Shown here one piece after another: positions 45,680-57,629 of a DNA stretch of 64,000 nucleotides. The position numbers and the translations under genes were made by a program. This DNA comes from Cordia subcordata (taxonomy: Eukaryota; Streptophyta; Magnoliopsida; Boraginales; Cordiaceae): contig JAPTOF010000001.1 in the NCBI GenBank assembly GCA_028554755.1, positions 6,802,501 through 6,866,500 of the forward strand. The letters are read 5' to 3'. Every line of letters starts with the position of its first letter. The stretch's first letter is position 1. The notes under the pieces are model-generated. The model was not told where the DNA came from. It made no database searches and saw only the letters and a list, made by a program, of their open reading frames with translations.

Positions 45680-48070
45680 CATATATATAATTCTTCTCTT
45701 TAAGTGAACTATACTCCAAATGCAAAAAGTATCTTTTTATTAGACTAAAAAATGTATCTTCTTTCTAATTTAAATGAACAATATTTCCTGTGGCAAAGAC
45801 ATCGACACTTGTTCTTGTCAATTTTTAACCTACATCTAAACCCATGGCAGATCTAGGATTTTCGTTAAGTGACAGACTACAAATCACGTACGAGTTTTTT
45901 TAGTAGGGTTAAATTGATTTCATTTTTCAGCCTGCAAGTGTCTTACTTAAAGTTAGACACGTTTTGAGAAAGAGCAACCATGATATACTTTTTAAAAATC
46001 CTTCCCTTAGACCTAGTACGAACTGCAAATTCTAATAATTTCTCCACTTTTTTTGTATCTATCAATTTCACTGTAACATTCTCTTCTCTTTATTTTTTTT
46101 AGGGACCCCTATCTTAGTTTTACTCTAGTTATAATTTTCTTACTTTTTCACTTTTCAATATTTTTTAAATTTATTTTCTTTCCATTAAGTTTTTTTGGTC
46201 AAATCGCGGGGTTGGTGTGCAAGGAAGGAGGATACAGAGTCTGTTGGAACTTGCTAGATTTAGCAAGTGAAAGAAAATCTTTTTGGTACTCCCTACCATG
46301 TAAAGAGCTTGTTGGAAGTTTAGTGGCCACTAAACTGATAACAGCCTCTCTATCTTGGCAAGTTTTATCAAGATAAAAGAGTTATTGGAGATAGTCTTAG
46401 TTCTATGGAATCAAAATGTCGCCGTAACTTCAAAATCTCAAACACGAGGTTAGTAATATAATCTAACCTTGCTTATTTATAAACATGAGATCACTAATGC
46501 AAATAACAGAAGATACTTGATTACGTTCAAAAAGATAAGACTCTTTAACCATTTTCAACTAGTCAGATTTAGAAAGGGAAATGAGGTAGATTGCATTAAT
46601 TGTAGAGCACAGTCGCATTTAAGTTTTCAAACGCTACATGCATGGATAATCTTTTCTTTGCGGGAAAGTCTACTACGTCGCATTCAATCTTTTGGCCCAT
46701 TAACATATGACTAAACCTTATACAATATAAGTTTTGGACGAAAAATACGCTACAAAATTAACTAATAATTTCGATATAAAATCTTTCGGCGAAAATTATT
46801 GCCTCTTGAAACATGCCCTTTATTTGAAAATTGCAAAAAATAGTGCTCCTACCTAGTAAGTACTAATAATAATGATATTTTATATTTCAAGTCCACAAGA
46901 GGATAACGGTCAAGAGAGGAGAGAGAAGGGCAACCCAACAGGGTGAGAACAAATATTTTTGTTTTTGAAGGTATTGTGTGACTTGGCTTGTAGGGCCTAT
47001 GAACTTATATTTATAGCACTTAACTAGAGACAAGAATTAATTAGTAAGCTAATCATCAAGCTATTCCTCTACAAAAATCAAAAGATTTTTACCTTTTAAT
47101 TAATTGATAGATATGTTGCCTTTTAGGCATAATTCTGCTTGGACCTACAATAGAATTCAATTGTGCGTCACGATCACTATTGACCATTTCTCTACAAATA
47201 GCCGTAAGGCCAGCATTTAAGTCTTGCAATTATTGTATGATCGTACGACACTGGCAGCTACGTACTCGTGCGAAAATGCCACATGAAAATGAATGCAAAT
47301 CTGGTTATCAGCTTATACGCAAATCCCGAAAGGACTACCACAAATATCAAACTCTTAAAAAGACTATTTCTAACTAAAAAAGAGTTTATTTTTTTCTGAG
47401 TAAGTGAATGAGTGATCATTGATAACAACCGAATTTACAAAGTTTTCAGCGGGTGAGAAAAATGAAAATTAGGCTAAGAGGTTCCTACTCATGTACCAAA
47501 TTTTACATGTGGTCCTATTTAAAATACTATTTCTAAATTTTTTACGTACAAAAAAATTTTGTTTTACTTAAAAAAATATATTTTTTCCAACAACTGTTCC
47601 TCACACAAAATGGAGCGATCATGAAGCTTTCTATTCCGTTTACACCAAGTGTAATACACAGCAGCAACAAAAAAACAATTTAACAAAGGTAACTTGGAGT
47701 GATTGCTAAACTAAAAAAGAGTTATTTGTGTGAATGTTATATTATACAGTATCATCAAGAAAAAACCTAGACCTATCTCTATATAGTGGAGACATTATAC
47801 TACTAGGAGCAGAAGATGAAATGTTGCAAGCTAAGAAGGCTGTCAGATAATGACCCAAATTTAGAGATTATTTGCTTCTTTGGCTATGTTTAAAGACTTT
47901 GGTTTAAAGGTGAGATTAGAAATTAAATGTGTAATTTAATAGAGAAAAGGAGAGGAGTGATGTTGCTGTAGTACCTAAAAGCTCTAGCAATTAGACGTCT
48001 TTAATTCACACACTCATACATATATACATATCTTAAATTTATAGGCATGTTCTTGGGAGGGATACACTTT

Positions 48071-48192
48071 AGAATTTTCATGACGCAATAGTTCTTCTAT
48101 ACCAACTCAGCCGCAGGAGTTGCTATACATGGCAAGCTATATGTACTACAGGTTGGACCAACCGAGTCTTCTCGTACTAAGGTTCACTCCTT
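48071..48192 (-). pseudogene. Organelle-type large-subunit rRNA fragment (NUMT-like)
   Basis: On the minus strand the sequence reads GAACCTTAGTACGAGAAGAC, then CGGTTGGTCCAACCTGTAGT, and later GCTGAGTTGGTATAGAAGAA. This follows the order of the 3' end of bacterial-type 23S/26S rRNA (CTTAGTACGAGAGGACCG, then CCAACCTCTGGTGTA, then GGTAGCTAAGTTGGTA.GGAAGAACTGCTG). The CCAACC and GTTGGTA details favour a plant mitochondrial origin over plastid. It is short and diverged, so it is an old nuclear insertion, not a gene. Confidence 0.5.
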
Positions 48193-49977
48193 CAATTGAA
48201 TTTAAAGATTAATTATTCAAAATGGTAGATTTATGACTTCCATTCAACCAATCAAATCAACATATTTCTTTAAACAAATCCCTCTAGTGTTCAAACGAAT
48301 AAAGTACCTTTTAGTGTCAATATGCCGCTTTACATTTTGACAAGACAACATGAGGATTTGTTGTTATAGTTATTGAAGGACATAGTTTTTCCTACTTTTT
48401 TTCCCCCCTTTTTGGTTATTAGAGAAATCTAAGCCAGTTATACCACAATCTTATTAGAGAGGCTAAACCCTCTCATATCCTTTGTTTCTACTTCATAATG
48501 TGGCTTTGTACTTAATTCAATTGAGATTTATTTTGCATAGATAAATTAGCCTTTAAACACAAAATTGTCAATCAATATACATTCCAATTTATTGTTTAAT
48601 TCTCTTTCCAAGAGGAAAAAAAAAAAAAGAATTACAAGCTCATGTAAATCTTTGGAGTGGGGATCTTAAGTAGACATCAAAATCAATCTTTTACTAAAAT
48701 TTTTAAGTCATAGGCTCTAAAATAAGAGAAGTGATCACCATGGTAAGATAGTTATTTGTGGTCCTTCCTAAATTAAGAATTAGCATAAAACTTTCTCTAG
48801 TGTATAACATGAAAAGTTGAAACAAGCAAGTCAATTTTCTTGCTAAATATGAAGATTCAAACTAGAATTAATTGGATTGACAAGAAAACTATATTTTGAT
48901 CTTGATGTACACTCTATTTTTGGAAAGGAATGTAATTTCTGCACAAGAATGGAAATGTTAAAAAAAAAAAGGCTCGAGGGAATAGAGAAACTAATAGGCT
49001 TCACATATACTCTCTGGCGTCTGCCACAAAAAATACTGCTTGATTATAATTGAAGGCAGTAATTCATAAATTATATAATTAAAGCCTGAAGCAATGAGAA
49101 CTCTGAAACATTGCCATAAATTAAAGACAAAGGAAGGACATATACTTTTTCTTTTTGTGAATGTATTATCATCCATATATTTGGGAATTTTGGAAAGTTG
49201 TTAATTGGACATCAAAAGACAACACTAATTTTGTAACACCTTGTTGCATATGAATTCTTACAGAGATATATAAATTTGATGTTGCAATGATCTATGTGAG
49301 TTACTCACTATTGTTGTACACTTAAACAATTTTTAGTTAATCGATTGAATAAAATATATTATAGCCAATCTCCTATTTCAACTTTACTCTAACATTTTTT
49401 TTTTAACTTTGAATCATTTTTTTATTTTAAAAAATTTCTATTTAAGTCTCACTCCACCAACTTTTTTATTTTTTTCTTTTTGGGTCATTTGACCATTAGA
49501 GGGAGAATGGATTGTATATTGCCCCCTCCCTCCCCCTCCTCCAACCCCCAACCCCCAAATATAGAAATGTTGAAAATTAACCTAAGGATCCTTTAAAATT
49601 TAGTGACTCACATAGATAAATGTTAATAACTGGATTGTACCTAAATCTTTCTCACTATAGTAGAGACAAATAAGCTTTAAAAGATGCTGCTAGTCATCCA
49701 AAGAAAGGAAGTTTGTAAAATTCAACCTGCAATAGTTTTGTAATGACTTATTAGTTGTCCACTGCTATCATTACTAGTTTAGGTCTTGCCTGCACTAAAG
49801 CTAGAATTTTAATTATTAAATAAAAATTATTGATCGTTTCGCCTTATATTTTAAGTTTTGAACTTTTTTTAACTACTGATTTTTTTTTGACTCATTTCTT
49901 GAAAACTTTTTGAAGTCTAAGAATTTTTCAACATCCAGAAGTTAACACCAAACCAAACCTTAAGCATTTAGGGTAAC

Positions 49978-50310
49978 TAAGAGGGTATTTGGCTTTACTT
50001 TTCTTTAAGTTGCAACAGATAAATAAAGAAGTATTTGGATAATGTGCTTATAAACTGTTAATATATTTCTCAAATATGTATTTATGAGTAATTGTGCTTG
50101 TCAAAATGACAAAAAAGACTCGTAATAATAGTTGGAGAGTGTTGCTTCAAACAACTTTGCTCATAAGTAAGTGAAAAAAAGTAGAAGAGTACTACCTCTT
50201 TTAATAAGGTAAAACTTACTTATAAACCGACTTTATCAAACATGTATTTTCTTTTTAATAATTTATAAGCAAGTTTGACCTACTTATAAATAAAGCCAAA
50301 CACCCTCTAA
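49978..50310. mobile_element. Tourist-like MITE, 327 bp, with TAA TSD
   Basis: Element 49981-50307 flanked by TAA on both sides (49978-49980 and 50308-50310). The left TIR is GAGGGTATTTGGCTTTACTT, and the reverse complement of the right end is GAGGGTGTTTGGCTTTATTT. The interior has TTATAAGC and ACTTATAAG motifs common to the family. It is the best-preserved member in the window. Confidence 0.85.
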
Positions 50311-50387
50311 ATTAAACCCAATGTATTGACATATTAATAATTCCACTCAAATCATTACAAAATTTTGTCTTTGCAAAATAAAACTCG

Positions 50388-50887
50388 ATTAGTAGTAAGG
50401 GTGAGCATTCAGTTATAACCGAAATTGAATTTTAGTAACCGAATTTCCGAATTGCTAACCGAAATCAAACTGAATAATACTATTAACCGAAATTATTTAA
50501 CCAAATTCTTTTAGTTCAGTTTCGGTTATAACTGAAATAACTGAATTGTTCCAAAAAAATCATAAATTATTTAAAAATAACTTAAATAACAAAATTTCTT
50601 TGTAATTATAATAACTTAAATTCATCGTCAAAATTCATATTATGCATCTAAGAATAATATATATGAACATAAACTTGAAAAATAATAACTAAATGTTTTT
50701 TTAAAATAAAAAATTAACTATTTAGTTATTAATCGAAATTTTGGAGGAATAACCAAAACCAAAATTTTTCATTTTTAATAACCGAAATCGAATCAAATAT
50801 AAAAATACCGAACCAAATTTTATATTTCAAATAGGTTCAGTTCAGTTGGTCAGTTATAACCGAATAATACTCACCCTTAACTAGTAG
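50388..50887. mobile_element. Non-autonomous hAT-type element, 484 bp
   Basis: Element 50396-50879 starts TAAGGGTGAGCATTCAGTTA and, reverse-complemented from the right, TAAGGGTGAGTATTATTCGG. The flanking octamers are ATTAGTAG (50388-50395) and ACTAGTAG (50880-50887), one mismatch apart. The interior repeats AACCGAAAT and TTCGGTTATAAC blocks in both orientations around an AT-rich centre. Termini and 8-bp duplication point to hAT. No transposase. Confidence 0.75.
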
Positions 50888-51448
50888 TGGTAGAACATCG
50901 CCATGTGAATGGAAAATAACCGCCTACTAACTAAAAATCTTCATCGATTATGCAAGTTTGTTCATGAAACCCATGATTATGAAAAGCAATGATCAAGTTA
51001 AAAAATAAAAAATAATTTTTTTTTGAGTAGTCAAAGCTCAAGATACTATTTTTCCAACACTGATTGATGCTTTAAGTGGAAAGAAAAATCTTTAAATTTT
51101 CAAAAAAGATAATATTATCTTCAAGGAAAATGCAGACAAACTTTACAATAATTGTCCTAATTTGCACAAAACAGACAAGATGATGCCAATCTCTTCGGTT
51201 CTGTTCTGTCAAAACCAACGTGAATTTCGCTGCAGACAAGGTTGCACCTCCTGTTTCAACAATCACCCTGAGATCTTGCCACGTCAGCAAACCACATTGA
51301 CTTGTAGACGTGGCATCATTTACAACCTTTGGATCCAAGAATTGTATCTCTCAGTAAAAACTATCTTTTTATCCGTATATGGAATATGTATCTATCTATT
51401 ATCTATTTCCATTACAACTTTCTTCTCTCTTAGCAATCTGACCTGGAC

Positions 51449-51498
51449 ACACACACAGAGACACTCTCACTCACTCACTCATTCACACACACACAGAT
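51449..51498. repeat. (AC)n/(TCAC)n low-complexity run in 5' region of TPX2-like gene
   Basis: ACACACACACAGAGACACTC, then repeated ACTC units, then ACACACACAC. It sits in the probable 5' UTR or promoter of the gene at 52694. Confidence 0.85.
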
Positions 51499-51781
51499 AC
51501 TATTGGCATTTTATATTTCTATTTTTGTCTATTTTTTTTTCATTTTGAATTTCAATTTTCAAAAAACCAACCGCAAAATCACTGACCCATTTTGGAAAAA
51601 GCTCTCATTTTTCTCCTCTCAATCAAAATCCAAAGATTTTAGCGGACTCTTTAAGCCTTAAGGGCTCTTGGTGCCACTTCTCTCTCTAAAACCACTTTCT
51701 CTCACTAGATTCTCTCAGATCCTTTACACCTCATTTTTTGATTCAATGGCCTTCTGATCACTGTGTTTTTTGCTTCTCTTG

Positions 51782-52634
51782 GTAAGCCTTAATGCCTTCA
51801 AAATCACTTCTTTTTTTGCTTATAATGAATTTCTCAGTGTATATATGTGTGTAAATGAGCTTATGTCTGTATGTGTATATGTGAGGTTTTAAATTAGTGT
51901 TATTCTTTTTGTGCATTTCTGTATTGTATAGTGAAAATGGGTTGTTATTAGAATGGGAAAAAGATTGGATCTTTGGGTGGGTTTGAAGATCTAGAAGAAG
52001 GTATTTGCTTTCTTGGATTTTGTCTTTTTGCGGGGCTTTAGTAAGATTTGAGGTATTTTTAATGTGGTAGTTTTCGATTGTTGATGTAATTGATGATTTA
52101 TTTTCATTTTTTTGGTTTTCTCTTTACTATTTTGTTGTTTTTCTTATTTTTCTTTTGGTGATTTCCTTGAGAAGATTATTGTTTGATGAGGAATTTAGAT
52201 TTTGTTAAACTTATTTTGTCTGTACAATCTGTTCCAGATAATTTCCTCTATTTTCATTTCTGATAATTTCCTCCATTTTCATTTCTGATCTTAATTGAGC
52301 GATGAAAGGTATGTTATTTTTGTGGTGAACGATATTCCTTTGTTTTGTAGAATATTTGAAACAGGTATAGTTCCAATTTCTTGGAAGTTTGATTCTTTTC
52401 TATGTAATACATATGGGGTATCAACTTTCCTTCTTACAGTGATTTTCTTATGCTGCATAGGCTTGCACTTGTGCTTATTGGTTTTTTCTCTATGTGGCAA
52501 AATGAATGAATGTAGTTCAGAAATCATCATTTTGTATGTATTGATTGTTTGTCTATTGAGAACATGTTGGGGACATGAAATTGTAATTGTGTGCATTAGA
52601 AATGACCTTAGTTTGTTCCTCTGTAATCTTTCAG
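51782..52634 (+). other. Probable 5'-UTR intron of the TPX2-like gene
   Basis: The pyrimidine-rich leader up to 51781 ends TTCTCTTG followed by GTAAGCC. A T-rich stretch leads to CTGTAATCTTTCAG at 52634, followed by the non-coding start of the first coding exon. This is the usual long leader intron of plant genes; no transcript data support it here. Confidence 0.55.
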
Positions 52635-52693
52635 GTGCGCGTTTTGTGTTTAAGTGTTTTTATGGTCATTATTGTGCAAGATACGGAGTTCTG

Positions 52694-55600
52694 ATGGACG
52701 CTGATGATACAATGCCTGTTTCTGAGAATGGTGCTGCCTCTGAAAATGGAGTTCATGAGCAAGCTCCTGCTTCAGGTGATGAAGTTCCAAAGAAATGTAA
52801 TGGAGTTTCCTCTGACAATTTGGTGATTGAAGCTTTGAATGTACAATGTGAAAGTACTATAAAGTTGAGTGAAAACGGAAGTGTCAATTCTTCTGCTCAA
52901 CTTGTTGCAGAGGTATCAATAGCGCCCGAAGAATGCAATGGTCATGCCATTTCCAAGGTAGGAGGTTATGAACTCCTTCCTGTTTGGAATTTTTTAGCCC
53001 AAGATTGTTTGAACCCCCTGGATATTTAATTAATCTATTTCCAGGAACTTGGAGCCAAACAATTAGAAGAGTCCATAAACTCTAAACCTGAAAAAGCTGT
53101 GGCCAAGCCTAAAAAGGGGAAACCTGCAGCGACAGACGTGAAGAAGAGCAAAGATGGAAGAGATGCAGTTCGAACGTCTACCATTTCAAGTGGTACTGTC
53201 AAACAATCGATTGCCCTTGGATCAAAGAGTAAGTCATTTAATAACCAGCAGGCTACTAATAGCAAGTCAAGGCTCACACCTACTCCAAACAATGGTAATT
53301 GTTCTGAGGTAAGGCTTCATGTCTCCTTATGATGCTATGGCTGTTACATTTCATGGCTACTTCAGATCTACAATCAGACCAACATAAAAATTCAATTCGT
53401 TCTAATTGTTGACTATAACTTTCGCTTGTGGTGTTTACTCTTCTAATCTTCTATTGCTCCATCCAGCTATCTGGGCAACCTGCTGCTAAATTATCTGCTA
53501 CAAGTGTCAAGCCATCTGAAGCCCATATGTATGTTATTTTCCACATTAATTGCAGAATTTCGTTTTCTCATGAAGGTCTAGAAAGGGAGAAAGTGCCAAG
53601 TGGCACCTCTTTCTGATTTTCATATTCTGAATTAATGTTATTGGGTCAATATATAGGCCTTTTCTTCTTTATGTTATTTAATATTGGTAACAATTTCCTT
53701 TTTGCTTTGATTGTGAACTGTAATTTCTGATTACAGGGAAAAGAGGCCGTTGAGAAAAGGCCCCCCAAATAAGGCAGAAGGAGATACACAGCATCCTACG
53801 TATCCTCTAGTGTTTAGCATCATCTCATTTTCTCTTCTGACATCTAATAATTATCAGTGAAATTACAGTAGTTGTGGATAGATGCAATTGCATCTTTGTA
53901 TATTGATGCTTTTCCCTGTCCATCCTTAACTAGACACAGAAGTCCTACTGGAGACGCAAAGCCCCGCAGAGTTGGTGCTCTACCAAGCTACAATTTTAGT
54001 TTCAAATGTGATGAAAGGGCCGAGAAGAGAAGAGAGGTAAGCTTTCTGTTTGAATCAGCACTTCACATCCCATTTTCAGACTCAATCTCTGCCTGTTAGG
54101 TAATAAAATTCCTTTTACTTTCTTTGGCAGTTTTACTCAAAGCTTGAGGAAAAGATTCATGCTAAGGAACAGGAGAAGAGTAATTTGCAAGCCAAGACTA
54201 AGGTGATCTTTTTGCAGGGAGGAAGTTCTTCCCAAACTTCTTGTGGTGCACATTTTTATGTTAGTAACTCCTCATATCTTTAAAACAGGAAACACAGGAA
54301 GCTGAAATTAAGATGCTACGGAAGACCTTGATGTTCAAAGCTACACCAATGCCAAGCTTCTATCAGGAACCTGCACCTCCGAAGGCAGAGTTAAAGAAGG
54401 TACATCCTATGTAGTTTTACAACTCATTCTGAAGGGTGCAAAGTTATCCTTTTAGATGTCAATTTCGGTGGAGGATATATTACACTTTGTTTGCTCCCTA
54501 ATCTGCTTGCTTGTATCTCTTTTGACTTCTTCATCTCTTGATTGATTTTCAATGTGATGCATTAATTTCGAATTGTAAGTTATTCATTGATTTCAGATGT
54601 GATGGACTAAGTTTGACTTTTGAGATATTTTCTTACATTAGACTAATTAATGGAGAGAGCTTCTCATGTGTTACTCAAATACAAATTTTTGCTCTAATGA
54701 GTCACTCGCAGAATGATACATGGAGATTTAACTCCTGGTTGAGTTCTGCTATTGGTTTTAAGTACCGAGATGAACTTTTCTAATGGCCTTGGTTCAGCTT
54801 GTTTTCTATGTCAGTTCTTTTCTTATTAGATGGTCTGGAAGATGCTGTTAATAGTATTTGATGACTGATAATTATGTTGTCAGTTTTGAGCGCATATTGT
54901 AATAATGGAAAGAAAATCTTTCCTGTAGACGAAGTCAATAATGGTGTTGATCACACCCAAATCTGGATCCTTGTAGTGAATCACATTCATATTTGGTTCT
55001 ATCGTTGAGGATTGAAAAGTCTACTGTTCACTTTTTAACTTTATGTTGGATCTGACTTGCATATCTCAGATGTGCAGTGGAACGGGAACATCTTGAGCAT
55101 ATACTGCAAGAAGCTAACTTTTGGATACTGGCATGGTCATTTGACATTAATTTTCTGGCCTGGTGAACTTATAGCATCTATTCCTACCAGGAATCTAGGA
55201 TGAAAATGGGTCATTTTGCATGATGGATTTAAGTTTTCAAGATTTCATCTCTCAGATTGTTCCCCTTATCGGAATATTTGACTTTGGGCCTTTGTTTGTA
55301 CATGTGCCTCTCCATGAAGAATCATCCCTTACGATGAACTTCAGTATTCTATTCAGCTATTGATAGGTCAAAATTTTCCTCAATTCTCAAATCAGGTTTA
55401 CCCAGCATCTGGTTGATTGTATGAGGCTGTCTTAGACAATGGAAGGGAACCCCTAAAATTTCCAAGTATTGTAGTAGAAAATCAGATCATAAAAGGTTGT
55501 AGTTGTTTCTCCTTGGTTGGAGTCGATTATTAAACTTAATGGATGTTACTGCAAGAATTTGTAGATCATTAGAGATTCATTGGCATGAGAAAATGTGTCA

Positions 55601-57629
55601 AGTCTGATTTAAGATGCAAGAGCTCCTCATGCAGAACTAGTTTGAGGCATTGATGGATCAAGCACAGATTAAAGCTTGTGTTGTAAGTGCTTTGAGTAAT
55701 CTGTTATGGGGATCCATATACACGACAAATGGAAAAATTGGTAACCATGTTTGCTTTTGTATTTATCTTATAGAGGCTTGACAAAAGTTAGGAGAATATC
55801 TGCTGATGCTGGTTTTAACCCGTTATGAAATCAAATTGTTCAAGGTAGATACTTGCTATGGAGTAGCGGGATCTAGGAATGGTTATCAATTTTTGTCAAC
55901 TAAGAGTTGCAAACAAGAGACGATAACCTTTGCAAGTAGTTGAGAGTGAGGTTTCATTTGCATTCTATGGAATCGCAAGGTGTAATATAATTTCTGAATT
56001 ATTTAGCGTGTTTGAGTAGGTGATGTTTTAATCCCTAACTTTTTTGGTAGACTAGTGCAACCGGCAGAGACATGTACATGTACTGTAGTGCGATTGATCT
56101 GCAAATGGACGCCAAGTGCCTCATGGATATGCCCTGTCCATGAAATGTCATACAATTGCGCACAATATTTAAGATTTTTAGAGTCATTTCTGAGATATAT
56201 GGTCTGAGTCTTAAGTTCTTTGCTTGGTTATCTTGTAGGATATTTAGCTACATTTCATACATTATAGTGCAGAAAATTTTGTTTCGGTCTAATTTAGTTT
56301 GCATTTCCCCATTATGTGAACTAGAGCTTTGCTCTAAAATCATGCATGCTGTTGGTCGACCAAGCTTGGTTGTCCAGATTTTTGGGGGTTGGCTGCATGG
56401 AGCAGTGCCAACAAGCACATCTTTCGAATTCGATAATCAATATGTTACATCAGGTGGCTCACTATAACATAGTGGGAGTTTTTTTTTTATTTTTTATTTT
56501 ATGTTGCATTGGTAGCTTGTTTATATGAGAGATTTCTACCTTTTAAGCTGAAGCTTGGTAGTATTAGTGATCATTTTGAAGGGGAAAACAATGACCAAAT
56601 TGAAGTTGGTCCGTGTCTTTGAATCGTTGATGATTTGTGAGAGATGCATGAGAGATTCTTTTGATGAATGTATATCTATTTGGAATCTGTGTAACATTGT
56701 TAAACTGTACTGTAGTATAACATAACGGTATCAATAAGTTTGATAGGACAAGAAGTATACAGTTTTAGAAGTCATGCAATGTTGTTCTCACTGGTATTAG
56801 TGGTATACATAAATAAGGTTTAAGAAAATGAACAAGATCAATTATTGTTTTAAAATCTCTATGCAATAGAAAGTCAAATGCCTATGCCCTCTGTCTGGAA
56901 TGGTACTATGATTTTTTTGTCGCATGGTGCTTCTCTGTTGTAGAGGATCCATTCTTCATTGAGCAAACATCATTTCTGTGTTCGAGTAGAGATGGTCAAG
57001 CACTTCTTTTTGACAGTACCTTGCTGTTAATCCTTGTGCAGCATTTGGAATGTCACTATTTGGTTGTATGATACCATGTTACCCTCTACAATGTATGACT
57101 TTGTCCAAGTCTTTCTAATACCATTTGCTTAATGACACAGATACCCCCAACAAGAGCAAAATCTCCTAAGCTTGGTCGGAAAAAGAGTTCACCTGCCAGA
57201 AATTCCGAAGAAAATAGTGATCATGGCACTCGCCCAGGTAGGTTAAGTTTGGATGAGAAATTGTCACAAAATACATCTTCCAAGGAACCTTCCCCTAGCC
57301 ATGTCAAGAAGCCTGCTCGGAAGTCTCTTCCTAGGCTACCTTCTGAAAAATCTAACTTGTCCAATGATACGCGAAAAGCTCCGTCTCGCAAATCATCCTT
57401 ATCGAACCAGTCCAATGATGCCAAATCTCAGAAGAACTCTATTAAGGAACAGAATGAAGCTGCATCTCAGCAGAACAACTCATCCAAGGAACAGACTGTA
57501 GATGCGTCTGATATGCAGCAGAAGGTAGCCAGTGATCCAACAAAAGATAAGCACTTTACAGGAGGCGACCCTATTGGAGAAGTTCAGGAACAAATTGTGG
57601 TCGTGCAGCAAGCCATAGCAGTGGAGTAA
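52694..57629 (+). CDS. TPX2-family, WVD2-like microtubule-associated protein
   Basis: Eight coding exons joined in frame: 52694-52957, 53045-53308, 53467-53528, 53737-53799, 53934-54036, 54131-54202, 54289-54399 and 57141-57629; all introns are GT-AG. The product has 475 residues. Residues 1 to about 175 are acidic, then Lys-rich and probably disordered. The TPX2 C-terminal-like core (about 232-315) has [40 protein letters not shown] and [20 protein letters not shown], ending [17 protein letters not shown]. The KLEEK motif defines the WVD2/WDL group. These proteins bundle and stabilise cortical microtubules and affect cell elongation and organ twisting. The tail is basic, Ser/Pro-rich ([16 protein letters not shown]) and ends in a Gln-rich segment. 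The ATG choice rests on fit to the acidic start; the frame is open further upstream into the leader intron. The last intron is 2.7 kb, much larger than the rest. Confidence 0.92.
54400..57140 (+). other. Large last intron of the TPX2-like gene
   Basis: A 2,741-bp intron bounded by AAG/GTACATCC and GACACAG/ATACCC. Its sequence is T-rich with no coding frame that I recognise and no clear TIR or LTR element. Confidence 0.75.

Larger units (their letters stand above)
37338..52693. other. 15-kb gene-poor, repeat-rich region
   Basis: No intact protein gene seen. It holds the SD2-5 3' flank, a SINE (38550-38678), several TIR elements (39075-39300, 42768-43006, 43812-44873, 45471-45679, 49981-50307, 50396-50879), an extremely AT-rich block (about 40610-41180), microsatellites, a probable organellar rRNA fragment (48071-48192, minus), and, at the right end, the promoter, 5' UTR and 5'-UTR intron of the TPX2-like gene. 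Stretches 46000-48000 and 48200-49900 show no recognisable feature. Confidence 0.55.
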
